The notes beneath the pieces were generated by a model. That model ran no database searches and was not told the DNA's origin. It saw only the letters and a program-made list of their open reading frames with translations. From CAYJAD01 sp964372165 (lineage in GTDB: Bacteria > Desulfobacterota > Desulfovibrionia > Desulfovibrionales > Desulfovibrionaceae), in the NCBI GenBank assembly GCA_964372165.1, contig CAYJPT010000003.1, forward strand, positions 1-48,831: 48,831 bases of DNA, given 5' to 3'. Of the stretch, positions 17,572 through 26,886 are shown piece after piece (positions within the stretch are counted from its first letter, which is position 1; each line of letters opens with the position of its first letter). The position numbers and the translations under genes are program-made.

Positions 17572-17577
17572 CAGAGT

Positions 17578-17973
17578 ATGCATTTGCAATTTGTAGCAGA
17601 TACCATAGCTAATAACCTTGGCCAATTTAAGCATACAGCAGAAGACGAGGTCATTTTTACCATGGAGGATGGCCTAAGTCTTCATGTATATTGCCCTGGT
17701 GGAGATTATGTATTTATATATGGTAAGTTACTAACGCTACCTGCTACACCATACGAGTCGCAAGAAATTTGCCGAAAAATTGCAAGCTATACTCTTATTG
17801 CTTGTAAAAAAATGCAAAGTTGTATATGTTTAGAAAACAATATACTCTTAATTTATATGAACTTAAGTGAGCATCGCGAAAGTGTGGAAATTGCACAAAA
17901 GACCGAAGAGTTTATTGCTGAGTTTAGCTGGTGGAAAGAACAGATAACAGAGTTTAATTATCTATTATCATAA
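17578..17973 (+). CDS. Class I (CesT-type) secretion chaperone
   Basis: 131 residues with the chaperone pattern: an N-terminal helix (QFVADTIANNLG), beta strands (EVIFTMEDGLSLHVYCPGGD, YVFIYGKLLTLP), helix, strands, and a C-terminal helix. It starts 6 bases after sctB and ends 20 before sctC. The substrate is unknown; SctB or a tip protein is plausible by position. Confidence 0.7.
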   Translation: MHLQFVADTIANNLGQFKHTAEDEVIFTMEDGLSLHVYCPGGDYVFIYGKLLTLPATPYESQEICRKIASYTLIACKKMQSCICLENNILLIYMNLSEHRESVEIAQKTEEFIAEFSWWKEQITEFNYLLS

Positions 17974-17993
17974 GAAATTTACTTGGGAGTGCT

Positions 17994-19760
17994 ATGTTAC
18001 GTATTCTTTGCCTCGTTCTTATCTTGCTATATCCAAGCACTTCCTTTGCAATTGTTAAGGATTTATCCGCAAACTTTAGCTATTATGCTGAAGATGAAAC
18101 CCTGCCTTTAATCTTAACTCAATTAGCCAGAAGCCAAGGCTATAATGCATTTTTCTCCCCTGGTGTTGATGGAAAAATTAGCGGGCGCTTTGACGATATG
18201 CGTGGTTCAGAATTCTTAAAAGCTATGCAAGCCGCCTTTGGGGTAAATTATTATAGGCAAGGCGACACATTATATTTTTATCATGAGTCAGAAAAGCAAA
18301 GGGTATTTATAACCCCTCGCGCCATGTCTGCCGATAGGCTTTTCAATATGCTAAAAAATTCTGATATATTTTCGCCAGACTTAACGCCACGTATGGCTAG
18401 CGATGGCAGTATGATTATTGTATCAGGTCCACCAAGTTACATTGAACAAATAAGTAATGCCTCGGCGGTGTTTGAGCAAAATCAAACTTCTAATTTAATT
18501 ATGGAAGTATTTCCGCTAAAATATGCCTCCGCTGAGGATATAACCCTAACAAGCCTTGACCAAACAATTACCGTGCCTGGTATTGCCTCTATTTTGCGCT
18601 CCATGATTACAGGAGACAGCGATGGCACAAGTATAGTGCAGCAAGTCTCTACAGTGCCTGGCATGCAAGGCTTAAATGGTCAAGGGCTTGCAGCGCAAGG
18701 CAAAACCCCACTAACGCAAACCCAAGCTAGTCATCCCATACAACAAAGTACAGCCATAAATATTATTGCTGATGCAAGGGTTAATGCAGTTATTGTTAAT
18801 GATGCAGCCTACCGCATGCCTTATTATAAAAAAGTCATTGCAGATCTTGATAAGCCTGTGGAATTAGTAGAAATTCATGCTGCTATTGTGGATGTAAATT
18901 CTAACTTTAACCGCGACCTTGGCTTTAACTTTCAAGGTGTGGAAAGCCAAAATGATGGCCATAGTACAACCTCTGTTGGAGGTGAAATATCAGGTGCACC
19001 GCGTAGCTTTACTCCTTTACCAGAAATAGGCAATATTACTACTGGCGGTCTAGGTTTATCCACTATCTATACCTTAGGATCAGATTACTTTTTAGCACGA
19101 ATAGAAGCTTTACAAACCGATGGTAATGCGCGTGTGCTTGGTAGGCCATCAGTGCTAACTGTTGATAACATTCAGGCATCATTAGAAAATACCAGCACAT
19201 ACTATATTCAAGTTGCAGGTAATGAGTCTGTTGACCTCTTTAAGGTTGAAGCAGGAACTGTGCTTAGAGTAACTCCACACATTATCTATAATGATGATGG
19301 TACTAAAGCTATAAAACTTGCCGTAAATGTGCAGGATAATCAAAATAATAATACATCTCCAGATACTCAATCAGTAGGGGCCTTGCCACCTATTCGCCAA
19401 ACGAAAATCAACACTCAAGCCATTGTGGGTGAAGGGCAAAGCCTACTCATTGGTGGCTACTATTATGAACAAGAAATTGATGCAGAAAGCGGTGTGCCAT
19501 ATATAAAAAATATTCCGCTACTGGGGCATTTATTTAAAACTACATCAAAAACAGCTCAACAAATGGAACGCTTAATCTTGCTTACACCACGTATTATTAA
19601 CGCTCATGATTTAAAAAGTAATGTTCCAAGCCATGTGGATACACCAACTTTCCACCGCTCGCCTACGCAAAATAATTATGAGGCACGCACACCACCAGTA
19701 GAGCGTGGTGGCGGTTGCTCTAAAAAATCTACAACTCATGCTGCTGAGGCTGCTAAGTAA
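17994..19760 (+). CDS. sctC: SctC, outer-membrane secretin (YscC family)
   Basis: 588 residues. Signal peptide at 1-19 (MLRILCLVLILLYPSTSFA). N0 domain (LPLILTQLARSQGYNAFFSP), two periplasmic ring domains with a Gln/Ala-rich insert (~225-255), and the secretin core from ~300 (GNARVLGRPSVLTVDNIQAS, then IPLLGHLFKT and ERLILLTPRII). It forms the outer-membrane ring. The C-terminal tail has an odd GGGCSKKS cluster. No pilotin gene is recognised nearby. Confidence 0.96.
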   Translation: MLRILCLVLILLYPSTSFAIVKDLSANFSYYAEDETLPLILTQLARSQGYNAFFSPGVDGKISGRFDDMRGSEFLKAMQAAFGVNYYRQGDTLYFYHESEKQRVFITPRAMSADRLFNMLKNSDIFSPDLTPRMASDGSMIIVSGPPSYIEQISNASAVFEQNQTSNLIMEVFPLKYASAEDITLTSLDQTITVPGIASILRSMITGDSDGTSIVQQVSTVPGMQGLNGQGLAAQGKTPLTQTQASHPIQQSTAINIIADARVNAVIVNDAAYRMPYYKKVIADLDKPVELVEIHAAIVDVNSNFNRDLGFNFQGVESQNDGHSTTSVGGEISGAPRSFTPLPEIGNITTGGLGLSTIYTLGSDYFLARIEALQTDGNARVLGRPSVLTVDNIQASLENTSTYYIQVAGNESVDLFKVEAGTVLRVTPHIIYNDDGTKAIKLAVNVQDNQNNNTSPDTQSVGALPPIRQTKINTQAIVGEGQSLLIGGYYYEQEIDAESGVPYIKNIPLLGHLFKTTSKTAQQMERLILLTPRIINAHDLKSNVPSHVDTPTFHRSPTQNNYEARTPPVERGGGCSKKSTTHAAEAAK

Positions 19761-21358
19761 TGTATATTAATACTGAGTGCATAACCTTGCGCATGTTTTC
19801 AGGCATGCACCTTGGAGCAGAGATAAGCCTTTGCGCTGGTAGTTATATTATTGGGAGAGACAATTCTTGCGATATAATTTTGCAAGACCAAAGTATTGAA
19901 GCAAGGCACGTGCAATTAAATATTTCTTGCATTCAGTTGGCATCGAGTAATGCCCAAGGTGAGCAAGGTGAACAAAACGCAAGCTCTTACCGTGTAGAAG
20001 TGCATGTAAAAAATTTAGACGGAAATATAAGCTATAAGGATGAAGTTTTAAACGATGATGCAAGCATATTAATGCAAGAGCCCTATATGCTAGGGCAAGT
20101 ATGTTTTGCTTGGTTTAAATATGGGGAGTCAGAGCATATTGCGAGCATTCAAGATGAATTGCAAGCAAAAGTCTTTAATATACAAACCTTAAGGCCTAAC
20201 ATGGTCGCAATTGCCCAAGACAGTGATTTATTATCTGACAACAATGTTGGCATAATTGATAACCAAGATGGCACTGATTTACAAAATGCTTTCCAGAGTG
20301 TGGAAACTGTAAAAACACCGCGTTGGCGCCGCTATGTTTTACTTGCAATTATTTTTATCCTTCTACTTGGCATTACCTTAACCATACGCGACAATATACA
20401 AACAAACTATAATGATAAGGTATTATTAGAAAAGACATTATCTGAAAAGAACTTTCCAAGCCTTAGTGTAGGTGTGCATGAAGGTATGATTGCCATACAG
20501 GGGCTCTTGGCAAATAATAGTGAATTTAGTCGCCTCACTTCTTTGGTACAAAATATGCATTTTCCAGTTTACTTGGATGTCGAAATTGAAAGTGATTTAA
20601 TTGCTGCCATGATAAAAAAACTTAATCATCAAAGCTTGTACCCTTTAATAGATATTAAATTGGCAGAAAAAGAACTTAGTATTCGTATGTATTTAAAAGA
20701 TGAATTAATATTTAATGGCTTAAAAATACAATTGCAGGAATTGTTTTCTGTTATACAGGATTATAAAGCGATTTATAATATACATTATGCTGATGAAATT
20801 GAATTACTACTTAATAAAAAAATAGATGCAACACTTAAGAAAAAAATAAATTTTGAATTCTTACCAGGTGTTATTAAAATAATAGGAAACTTAACCAATA
20901 GTGAACTTTCTAAAATTAAAACTGTAATTTCTGAAATAGGTAAACAATTTAATATAGTTTTAGTATATGATTATCTTAAAAAGGATGTAACAGCAAATAC
21001 TAAAAACTTAGCTACAGCTCCATTGCAGGCTGTACCATTACAAATTGCGCCAAGACCTGACGACTTACCTATGAGCTATGACCTTACAACTCCAAGTAAT
21101 AATGAAGTTATAATAATGCAAATGCCAGGTTCAGCAAGTCAAGCAGATAATGCTGCAGCAAATGTTACATATGAATTTAAGGTTACTAGCGTAAACTTGT
21201 CACCTATAAGTTATGTAATTTTAGCCAATGAGCAAAGAGTATTTCGTGGAGGTTTATTACCTGGAGGTTATATTTTAACAGATATTAAACTGGACGTATT
21301 AACTCTTGAAAAAAATGGCCATATAACAAACTATTATTTAAATGATTCAAATAACTAA
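19760..21358 (+). CDS. sctD: SctD, inner-membrane ring protein (YscD family)
   Basis: 532 residues. N-terminal FHA domain (SYIIGRDNSCDIILQDQSIE, then ARHVQLNI), one membrane helix at about 191-210 (RYVLLAIIFILLLGITLTIR), then a periplasmic part with ring-building repeats. The ATG overlaps the sctC stop by one base. The protein is longer than YscD (~420) because of extra periplasmic sequence and a C-terminal extension after ~430. It joins the secretin to SctJ. Confidence 0.93.
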   Translation: MYINTECITLRMFSGMHLGAEISLCAGSYIIGRDNSCDIILQDQSIEARHVQLNISCIQLASSNAQGEQGEQNASSYRVEVHVKNLDGNISYKDEVLNDDASILMQEPYMLGQVCFAWFKYGESEHIASIQDELQAKVFNIQTLRPNMVAIAQDSDLLSDNNVGIIDNQDGTDLQNAFQSVETVKTPRWRRYVLLAIIFILLLGITLTIRDNIQTNYNDKVLLEKTLSEKNFPSLSVGVHEGMIAIQGLLANNSEFSRLTSLVQNMHFPVYLDVEIESDLIAAMIKKLNHQSLYPLIDIKLAEKELSIRMYLKDELIFNGLKIQLQELFSVIQDYKAIYNIHYADEIELLLNKKIDATLKKKINFEFLPGVIKIIGNLTNSELSKIKTVISEIGKQFNIVLVYDYLKKDVTANTKNLATAPLQAVPLQIAPRPDDLPMSYDLTTPSNNEVIIMQMPGSASQADNAAANVTYEFKVTSVNLSPISYVILANEQRVFRGGLLPGGYILTDIKLDVLTLEKNGHITNYYLNDSNN

Positions 21359-21368
21359 AGGAGATTGT

Positions 21369-21575
21369 ATGACTACATTTGTTTCTTTAATGGATGTTGT
21401 AAATGATGACCTTTCCATTACTCCAGTGAAAGAAGACATCATCAATATGAAAGCAGAGGCTAAAGCCATGATGGACAAAGGCCTTACCCCAGATGAAATG
21501 CAAGGTGCAAAATTGTACTATGATGCTATCTTGGGTGCAGAAGAAATTTTAGATAAAATTGCTAATAAGCAATAA
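21369..21575 (+). CDS. YscE-like needle co-chaperone
   Basis: 68 residues from the ATG at 21369, chosen for the strong AAAGGAG just upstream; the frame extends 27 bases further into sctD. It is helical, with the segment KAEAKAMMDKGLTPDEMQGA then KLYYDAILGAEEILDKIANK. YscE (66 residues) pairs with the TPR protein YscG to cap the needle subunit in the cytosol. The order here (sctD, this gene, sctF, TPR gene) matches yscD-E-F-G. Confidence 0.75.
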   Translation: MTTFVSLMDVVNDDLSITPVKEDIINMKAEAKAMMDKGLTPDEMQGAKLYYDAILGAEEILDKIANKQ

Positions 21576-21586
21576 AGGAGTTTATT

Positions 21587-21859
21587 ATGACAGGTGTAGG
21601 AGATACTAGTGGCAAGCAAAACACTGGCTTTAATATGGGAACCTTTATTTCTAAGAGTAATGAAAGTATAACAGCACAAGGTGGCATAATTGAAGCAGCA
21701 ATGGAAAATATTTATGATTCAGAAGGAAAAGTAGACCCAGGAAAATTAGTTAATGTACAATTTAAGATTGGTCAATACAATACCATTGTTGAGTCCATTT
21801 CATCGGTAACTAAGAGTATTACTGAATCTATGAAAAGTATTGCTCAACGCGCAACTTAA
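21587..21859 (+). CDS. sctF: SctF, needle subunit (YscF/PrgI family)
   Basis: 90 residues, the family size: two helices around the PxxP-like turn DPGKLVNVQFKIG. The C-terminal helix QYNTIVESISSVTKSITESM is typical of needle subunits. AAAGGAG precedes the start. A strong hairpin follows the stop. It is flanked by the two predicted needle chaperones. It polymerises into the hollow needle. Confidence 0.9.
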   Translation: MTGVGDTSGKQNTGFNMGTFISKSNESITAQGGIIEAAMENIYDSEGKVDPGKLVNVQFKIGQYNTIVESISSVTKSITESMKSIAQRAT

Positions 21860-21865
21860 TTTATG

Positions 21866-21896
21866 AACCTGCATAATATATAATGTTATGCAGGTT
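21866..21896 (+). terminator. Hairpin directly after sctF (attenuator or mRNA-stabilising)
   Basis: Perfect 11-base stem AACCTGCATAA / TTATGCAGGTT with a 9-base loop. There is no run of Ts after it, so it is not a full terminator; it could protect the needle mRNA or act as a partial attenuator before the TPR gene. Confidence 0.55.
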
Positions 21897-21924
21897 TAAC
21901 ATCAAAATATTTTATGGAGTCATT

Positions 21925-22284
21925 ATGTTTAATGAAAAAAATATAGCACGTTTGATGGATATTGCCACCGCTGCTTGTCATGTGGGGCTTGTGCTTGATG
22001 CACGCGTGGTTTTTAATGCCATATTGGAAGCAAAAAAAGATTTTGCACCTGCAAAGCTTGGGCTTGCTTATAGTTACTTGGTTATTGATCAATTTGAACA
22101 AGCTACAGCCTTAACTCAAGAAGTACTTGATGCAGACCCTAATGATACTGATGCTATTGGTTTGCTTGGTTTTTGTTGTTATTTAGCTGGTGATAAAGAG
22201 CAAGCAACAACGCTTTTAGAGCCACTTAATAATTGCGAAAACGCACAAGCAAAGCAATTGGCACAGGATATTTTATCTGCATAA
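21925..22284 (+). CDS. YscG-like TPR needle chaperone
   Basis: 119 residues from the ATG at 21925, preceded by TGGAG. TPR-like helices: CHVGLVLDARVVFNAILEAK, PAKLGLAYSYLVIDQFEQA, AIGLLGFCCYLAGDKEQATT. YscG (about 115 residues) shares this fold and binds the C-terminal helix of the needle subunit. Position after sctF supports the call. Confidence 0.78.
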   Translation: MFNEKNIARLMDIATAACHVGLVLDARVVFNAILEAKKDFAPAKLGLAYSYLVIDQFEQATALTQEVLDADPNDTDAIGLLGFCCYLAGDKEQATTLLEPLNNCENAQAKQLAQDILSA

Positions 22285-22296
22285 TGTGGGGATAAT

Positions 22297-22764
22297 ATGG
22301 ATGTTTCTTCTCTTGCAAGCCAAACAGCAAAGCTCATAGATTCTCTTGAAAAAACCGCAACAACTCCAGGAGCGGATTTCAAAAGTTCAGGGCCATCTGG
22401 TGAGCCTGATAAAACTCTTGTGCAAGAATTTGAAGCCCATATGCAAAATAAAGATGTAAATCATCATGAGTTAAGTGCATCTACATCAAGGCATGTCGAG
22501 GGCATTAGTACAGAGGCTAGTGCAAAAAACCATAATCATTTTGCCACTGAAACTATACAAAACCCAAATTACAATGATGTAGATCATATTATACACGAGC
22601 TTAAAGGGGCACTTGGTTCTCTTACAGATGGCACCATTACCCCTGAAGAGCTTTTGCGCGTTCAATTTATAACTGGCATGTATCGTAATCAAGTCATAGG
22701 TGGTAGCAAGGCTTCGCAATCGGCAGCTCAAGATATTGATACATTATTAAAACAACAGAGTTAG
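22297..22764 (+). CDS. sctI: SctI, inner rod protein (YscI family)
   Basis: 155 residues. The polar N-terminus is variable. The C-terminus has the family signature TPEELLRVQFITGMYRNQVI, then GGSKASQSAAQDIDTLLKQQ. It links the export gate to the needle. It starts 12 bases after the TPR gene and ends 2 bases before sctJ. Confidence 0.93.
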   Translation: MDVSSLASQTAKLIDSLEKTATTPGADFKSSGPSGEPDKTLVQEFEAHMQNKDVNHHELSASTSRHVEGISTEASAKNHNHFATETIQNPNYNDVDHIIHELKGALGSLTDGTITPEELLRVQFITGMYRNQVIGGSKASQSAAQDIDTLLKQQS

Positions 22765-22766
22765 GC

Positions 22767-23555
22767 ATGAATAAACATCATTTTTCGCATAATATTATTC
22801 TTTGGTCACGGTATGCATGTATTTTTATGCTAACTTTTTTTCTTACGGCTTGTGAGGTTGAGCTGTATCAAGACCTAGATGAAAAACAAGCCAATACAAT
22901 TTTGGCAGCTTTACTAGAAAGCAATATTGCAGCTAAAAAAGAAAACATGGGTAAAGCAGGCTATGCCATCTTGGTGGAAGAAGAAAATCTTATTCGCGCG
23001 CTTGATTTATTGAATAAAAGAAATTTACCCGAAGAGCACTTTCAAAGTTTGGGAACTGTCTTTACCAATGACAATTTGGTTTCTTCAAGTCAAGCCGAAC
23101 AAGCACGCATGGCCTTTGCCATTTCACAGGAATTATCTAACACATTTTCAAAAATTGATGGAGTCATTACTTCAAGGGTACATGTGGTGCTTGGAGAGGT
23201 TGACCAAGCTAATAAGCCTATAGTTGATCCTTCTGCAGCTATATTTATTAGGCACTTGCCAAACTCCATGATTACAAATTATACTAATGAATTACGCAGT
23301 ATAACTAGTAAGACTGTACCCAAGATTAATGAAAAAAATATTTCCGTTGTCCTTATTCCGGTGCGTGAAAGTATTAGCGTTCCATGGACAAGCCCTCCAA
23401 CTTTTTTGCAAACATTTATCCAAGGTAGCAAAGATTCGCCCTTACTTATAATAATGCTTGGTATAATTAGCATTGCAGGTTTTATTTATATTATCCGCAT
23501 GACGTGGCTGTTTCTTGGTTTTTTAAGAGAACGCAATAATAAGCCTAATTCTTAA
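22767..23555 (+). CDS. sctJ: SctJ, inner-ring lipoprotein (YscJ/PrgK family)
   Basis: 262 residues. Lipoprotein signal with lipobox FLTAC, Cys29. Family start ELYQDLDEKQANTILAALLE, middle VITSRVHVVLGEVDQANK, one C-terminal membrane helix at about 222-250 (LLIIMLGIISIAGFIYIIRM) and a short cytoplasmic tail. It forms the inner-membrane ring with SctD. Confidence 0.97.
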   Translation: MNKHHFSHNIILWSRYACIFMLTFFLTACEVELYQDLDEKQANTILAALLESNIAAKKENMGKAGYAILVEEENLIRALDLLNKRNLPEEHFQSLGTVFTNDNLVSSSQAEQARMAFAISQELSNTFSKIDGVITSRVHVVLGEVDQANKPIVDPSAAIFIRHLPNSMITNYTNELRSITSKTVPKINEKNISVVLIPVRESISVPWTSPPTFLQTFIQGSKDSPLLIIMLGIISIAGFIYIIRMTWLFLGFLRERNNKPNS

Positions 23556-23584
23556 GACTTTAATGCAATCTTGATGGATTTTTT

Positions 23585-24298
23585 ATGCATAAGAATTTTT
23601 TCCATGACGCACTTACATATAATACAGAGCTTATTAAAGGTATGCTAAATTTTAATAATGCTCTTCTCCATGCGCATGCTTATGCTAAGCTAGAAGGTAT
23701 GACCATGCCTTCAAACATTGATGCACAAAAAATAATGAATTTGCCTGCATTTAAAAAAATATTATACAAGGATTACGATGGTTTTTTTTGGGATTTTTAT
23801 GATGAATCAAGGCGTTTAGTATTAATTGATAAAGCTTGTATTAAAAAACTAATGCTCTATATGGGCATATGTATTCATGCAAAAAATGTAGCTCAATGTG
23901 TTTCACAAAAGGACGTACTTATTTTGCAAAATGGGCTTGGTGGTGAGGCTTTTAGCTTTGCAGTGCATAGGGCTCAGTTTATGCTAGGTGGCATTAATAT
24001 TACACATTTTGATTTTTTGAAACATGAACATATCTACCCCAAGGTGGTTTTAAGTGGAGTTTTTGCTGTGCACTTTTGCGCGCATGAATTTCCACAGCAA
24101 TTATACAATATTTTATTAGAATACATGCAAGAATTTGCCATGGATCATGAAATTGTTCCTAATATTCTTGAAGCTTACCTTGAAGGAGTACCCACAAATA
24201 ATATGGCCCCAAAGGAAAAACAAAACCTTTGGTTTAGCATGAAAAAAATATTACTTAAGGAAGTTGACCCGCAATGGAAGCCATATTTCAACGCATAG
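23585..24298 (+). CDS. sctK: SctK (YscK-like sorting-platform protein)
   Basis: 237 residues, soluble and helical, with YscK-like features such as a late ILEAYLEGVP and a C-terminal WFSMKKILLKEVDPQWKPYF. It lies between sctJ and sctL as in the Ysc operon. SctK connects the C-ring to SctD. The start codon has only a weak ribosome site. The end overlaps the start of sctL by 25 bases. Confidence 0.85.
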   Translation: MHKNFFHDALTYNTELIKGMLNFNNALLHAHAYAKLEGMTMPSNIDAQKIMNLPAFKKILYKDYDGFFWDFYDESRRLVLIDKACIKKLMLYMGICIHAKNVAQCVSQKDVLILQNGLGGEAFSFAVHRAQFMLGGINITHFDFLKHEHIYPKVVLSGVFAVHFCAHEFPQQLYNILLEYMQEFAMDHEIVPNILEAYLEGVPTNNMAPKEKQNLWFSMKKILLKEVDPQWKPYFNA

Positions 24299-24888
24299 AG
24301 AAAGTAATTTCGCCAAGTAGTGATACGAAAATCCTTAAAATTTCTGATAAGGATAATTATATCAAAGCTACAGACATTATTGCCAAGGCAGAAATTAAGG
24401 CTGCAAGCTTAATACAAGATGCTGAAGATATTTATTTAAAGCGTAAAGAGGAAGGATATAACCAAGGCCTTGCTGAGGCTAAGCTTGAACATGCTGAAAA
24501 AATTATGGATACGGTATTTTCTTCCTTGCAATTTATTGAAAATGTAGAAGAAACTATCGTTGATGTAGTTATGTCATCCATACGCAAGATACTTAATTCA
24601 TATGAAAAAGAAGAATTAGCAGCCGAAGTAGTCATAAAAGCATTAAACCATATTCGCGCTCAACAAAGGGTTTTAATTAGGGTTAATCCTGATGATGAAA
24701 TAGCTGTAAAAAAAGCCCTTGCAAGCATGATTAGTGAAAATGGGAAAGGATTCATTGACGTTATTGCTGACGTGCGCCTTGAGCGAACTTCTTGCATTTT
24801 AGAAAGTGACCTTGGTATTGTGGATGCAAGTCTTGAAGTTCAACTTATGGCACTTGAAAAAGCATTTAAATCAAAAATAAGTAAATAA
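24274..24888 (+). CDS. sctL: SctL, ATPase stator (YscL/FliH family)
   Basis: 204 residues. Helical N-terminal half rich in Ala/Lys/Glu (DIIAKAEIKAASLIQDAEDI), then a FliH-like C-terminal domain (VVIKALNHIRAQQRVLIRVN, LERTSCILESDLGIVDASLE). It regulates and anchors the SctN ATPase. It overlaps sctK and ends 15 bases before sctN. Confidence 0.92.
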   Translation: MEAIFQRIEKVISPSSDTKILKISDKDNYIKATDIIAKAEIKAASLIQDAEDIYLKRKEEGYNQGLAEAKLEHAEKIMDTVFSSLQFIENVEETIVDVVMSSIRKILNSYEKEELAAEVVIKALNHIRAQQRVLIRVNPDDEIAVKKALASMISENGKGFIDVIADVRLERTSCILESDLGIVDASLEVQLMALEKAFKSKISK

Positions 24889-24903
24889 AATTGTGAGATA
24901 ACC

Positions 24904-26223
24904 ATGGCTTTTGAATATATTGGACAATTACTGCAAAGTGCTGTGCACGAAACCACCACCATTAGTGTGCGCGGACGTGTGGAGCAAGTTGTGGGTACAA
25001 TTATTCGAGCAGTCATGCCTGGGGTTAAGGTTGGTGAATTGTGTATTTTACGTAACCCTTGGGATAGTTGGGAGCTTAAAGCTGAAGTGGTTGGCTTTGT
25101 AGAAAATACCGCTTTGCTCACACCTCTTGGTGAGTTGCAGGGTATTTCGCCTGAAACTGAAGTTATACCAACAGGTAAAGTGCATACTGTACCCGTTGGT
25201 GAAGGTTTGCTCGGGCGGGTTATTGATGGGCTTGGTAACCCCATAGATGGACGCGGAGCTTTAAGTGTGAAGGATTTTTACCCAGCCTATGCTAATGCTC
25301 CAAACCCCATGGAGCGCAAGAAAATTCATCAGCCATTAAGTCTTGGAATACGCGCCATTGATGGCATGCTCACTTGCGGAGAAGGCCAGCGCATGGGCAT
25401 TTTTGCAGCGGCTGGCGGGGGTAAAAGTACCTTGCTTTCTTCCATTGTAAGAGGTTGCTCTGCAGATATGTGTGTGCTTGCGCTGATAGGCGAGCGTGGG
25501 CGTGAAGTGCGTGAATTTATAGAGAATGATTTGGGCGAAGAAGGCAGAAAAAAGGCCGTTGTGGTGGTGTCCACCTCGGAAAAGTCCGCCATGGAAAGGC
25601 TAAAAGCTGCCTATACAGCCACAGCCATTGCTGAATATTTTAGGGACCAAAACAAGAGTGTTTTATTACTTATGGACTCTGTTACTCGTTTTGGGCGTGC
25701 TTTGCGAGAAATTGGCTTGGCAGCGGGTGAACCGCCCACAAGGCGAGGTTTTCCGCCATCGGTATTTTCGGCATTACCAAAGCTTATGGAAAGAGCCGGT
25801 AACTCTGATAAAGGCACTATTACAGCGCTTTACACTGTACTTGTAGAAGGTGATGATATGACAGAGCCCATTGCAGACGAAACGCGCTCAATTCTTGATG
25901 GCCACATTGTTCTTTCACGAAAATTGGCCGCAGCCAATCATTACCCAGCTATTGATATACAGGCAAGTGTGAGTCGCGTTATGTCCATGGTTACGGATAA
26001 AGAACATCGCAATGATGCTAGTAGACTTCGGCAACTACTTGCAAAATATGCTGAGGTAGAGTTGCTATTGCGTATTGGAGAATATAAAAAAGGCAGTGAT
26101 TTAGAAGCTGATGAAGCCATAGATAAGTGGGATAGCATCAATAGTTTTTTAAGGCAAAAACAAGATGAACCTTGTGACTTTGAGCAAACGCTACAAAGCT
26201 TAAATCAAGTGGTAACAAGTTAA
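24904..26223 (+). CDS. sctN: SctN, export ATPase
   Basis: 439 residues. F1-type ATPase that unfolds and releases chaperone-bound substrates. N-terminal barrel, P-loop at about 168-175 (FAAAGGGKSTLLSS), catalytic GERGREVREF, Walker B region SVLLLMDSVTRFGRALREIG and the family signature GEPPTRRGFPPSVFSALPKL, then a helical C-terminal domain that meets chaperones. Four bases separate it from sctO. Confidence 0.98.
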   Translation: MAFEYIGQLLQSAVHETTTISVRGRVEQVVGTIIRAVMPGVKVGELCILRNPWDSWELKAEVVGFVENTALLTPLGELQGISPETEVIPTGKVHTVPVGEGLLGRVIDGLGNPIDGRGALSVKDFYPAYANAPNPMERKKIHQPLSLGIRAIDGMLTCGEGQRMGIFAAAGGGKSTLLSSIVRGCSADMCVLALIGERGREVREFIENDLGEEGRKKAVVVVSTSEKSAMERLKAAYTATAIAEYFRDQNKSVLLLMDSVTRFGRALREIGLAAGEPPTRRGFPPSVFSALPKLMERAGNSDKGTITALYTVLVEGDDMTEPIADETRSILDGHIVLSRKLAAANHYPAIDIQASVSRVMSMVTDKEHRNDASRLRQLLAKYAEVELLLRIGEYKKGSDLEADEAIDKWDSINSFLRQKQDEPCDFEQTLQSLNQVVTS

Positions 26224-26226
26224 GAT

Positions 26227-26751
26227 ATGGATAAATATCCATTACAAGCCCTTTTGCAAGTGCGCACTTTTAGAGAAAATGAGGCACAGCAAAAATTAGT
26301 AAGAGCTAAAAAAGCCAAACAAGATGCAGATAAAATGCTTTTAGATGCTAAACAAGCATTGCAAGATTATATTACGTGGCGTTTAGCAGAAGAAAAAAAA
26401 CGCTATGATGCAATTATGGGCATAGTTTGTAGTAAGCAAGATCTTGATAATTTGAGAAATGAGCTTGAACAGTTAAAAATAAAAGACATATCTTTGCAGC
26501 AAGATATTGATGCGGCACAAAATGAAGTGTTGCGCTGTGCAGAGGCTTTGCAACTTGCCAATGAAACTTTTTTTCAAAGGCGTAAAGAAAAAGAAAAATT
26601 ATTGGCTCATAAGGATTCATGGACAGAAGATGCCATTAAAGAAGAATTACATGTTGAGGAGTATGAGCTTGAAGATTTTCAAGCTCAGGGTGCAGACAAA
26701 GTCGGCACTGTCGATAAATCAGTAGTAGGACGAGCTTTGCTTGTCCGTTAA
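26227..26751 (+). CDS. sctO: SctO, ATPase stalk (YscO/FliJ family)
   Basis: 174 residues, almost all coiled coil (RENEAQQKLVRAKKAKQDAD, RNELEQLKIKDISLQQDID). The central stalk SctO couples SctN to SctV. Typical YscO is about 154 residues; the extra C-terminal ~25 are non-helical. Position right after sctN supports it. Confidence 0.88.
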   Translation: MDKYPLQALLQVRTFRENEAQQKLVRAKKAKQDADKMLLDAKQALQDYITWRLAEEKKRYDAIMGIVCSKQDLDNLRNELEQLKIKDISLQQDIDAAQNEVLRCAEALQLANETFFQRRKEKEKLLAHKDSWTEDAIKEELHVEEYELEDFQAQGADKVGTVDKSVVGRALLVR

Positions 26752-26808
26752 CGAACTGATTTTCGTGGTTTACTGCCAAGTCAGCTTGCAGACAAAGGCG
26801 GCGCAAAC

Positions 26809-26870
26809 GCCCGAAAGGGGCTTTGTTATTGGCCAGTCCTTTAAGATTTGCGGGTTAGAGTCAAATCTTA
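26809..26870 (+). terminator. Two hairpins between sctO and sctP
   Basis: First: a short GC-rich hairpin GCCC-GAAAG-GGGC followed by TTTGTTATT (26809-26829), terminator-like but with a 4-base stem. Second: a perfect 9-base stem TAAGATTTG / CAAATCTTA (26842-26850 and 26862-26870) ending just before the GAGG of sctP. They may reduce expression of sctP and later genes relative to sctN/O. Confidence 0.4.
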
Positions 26871-26886
26871 GCCTTAGAGGTATGTG

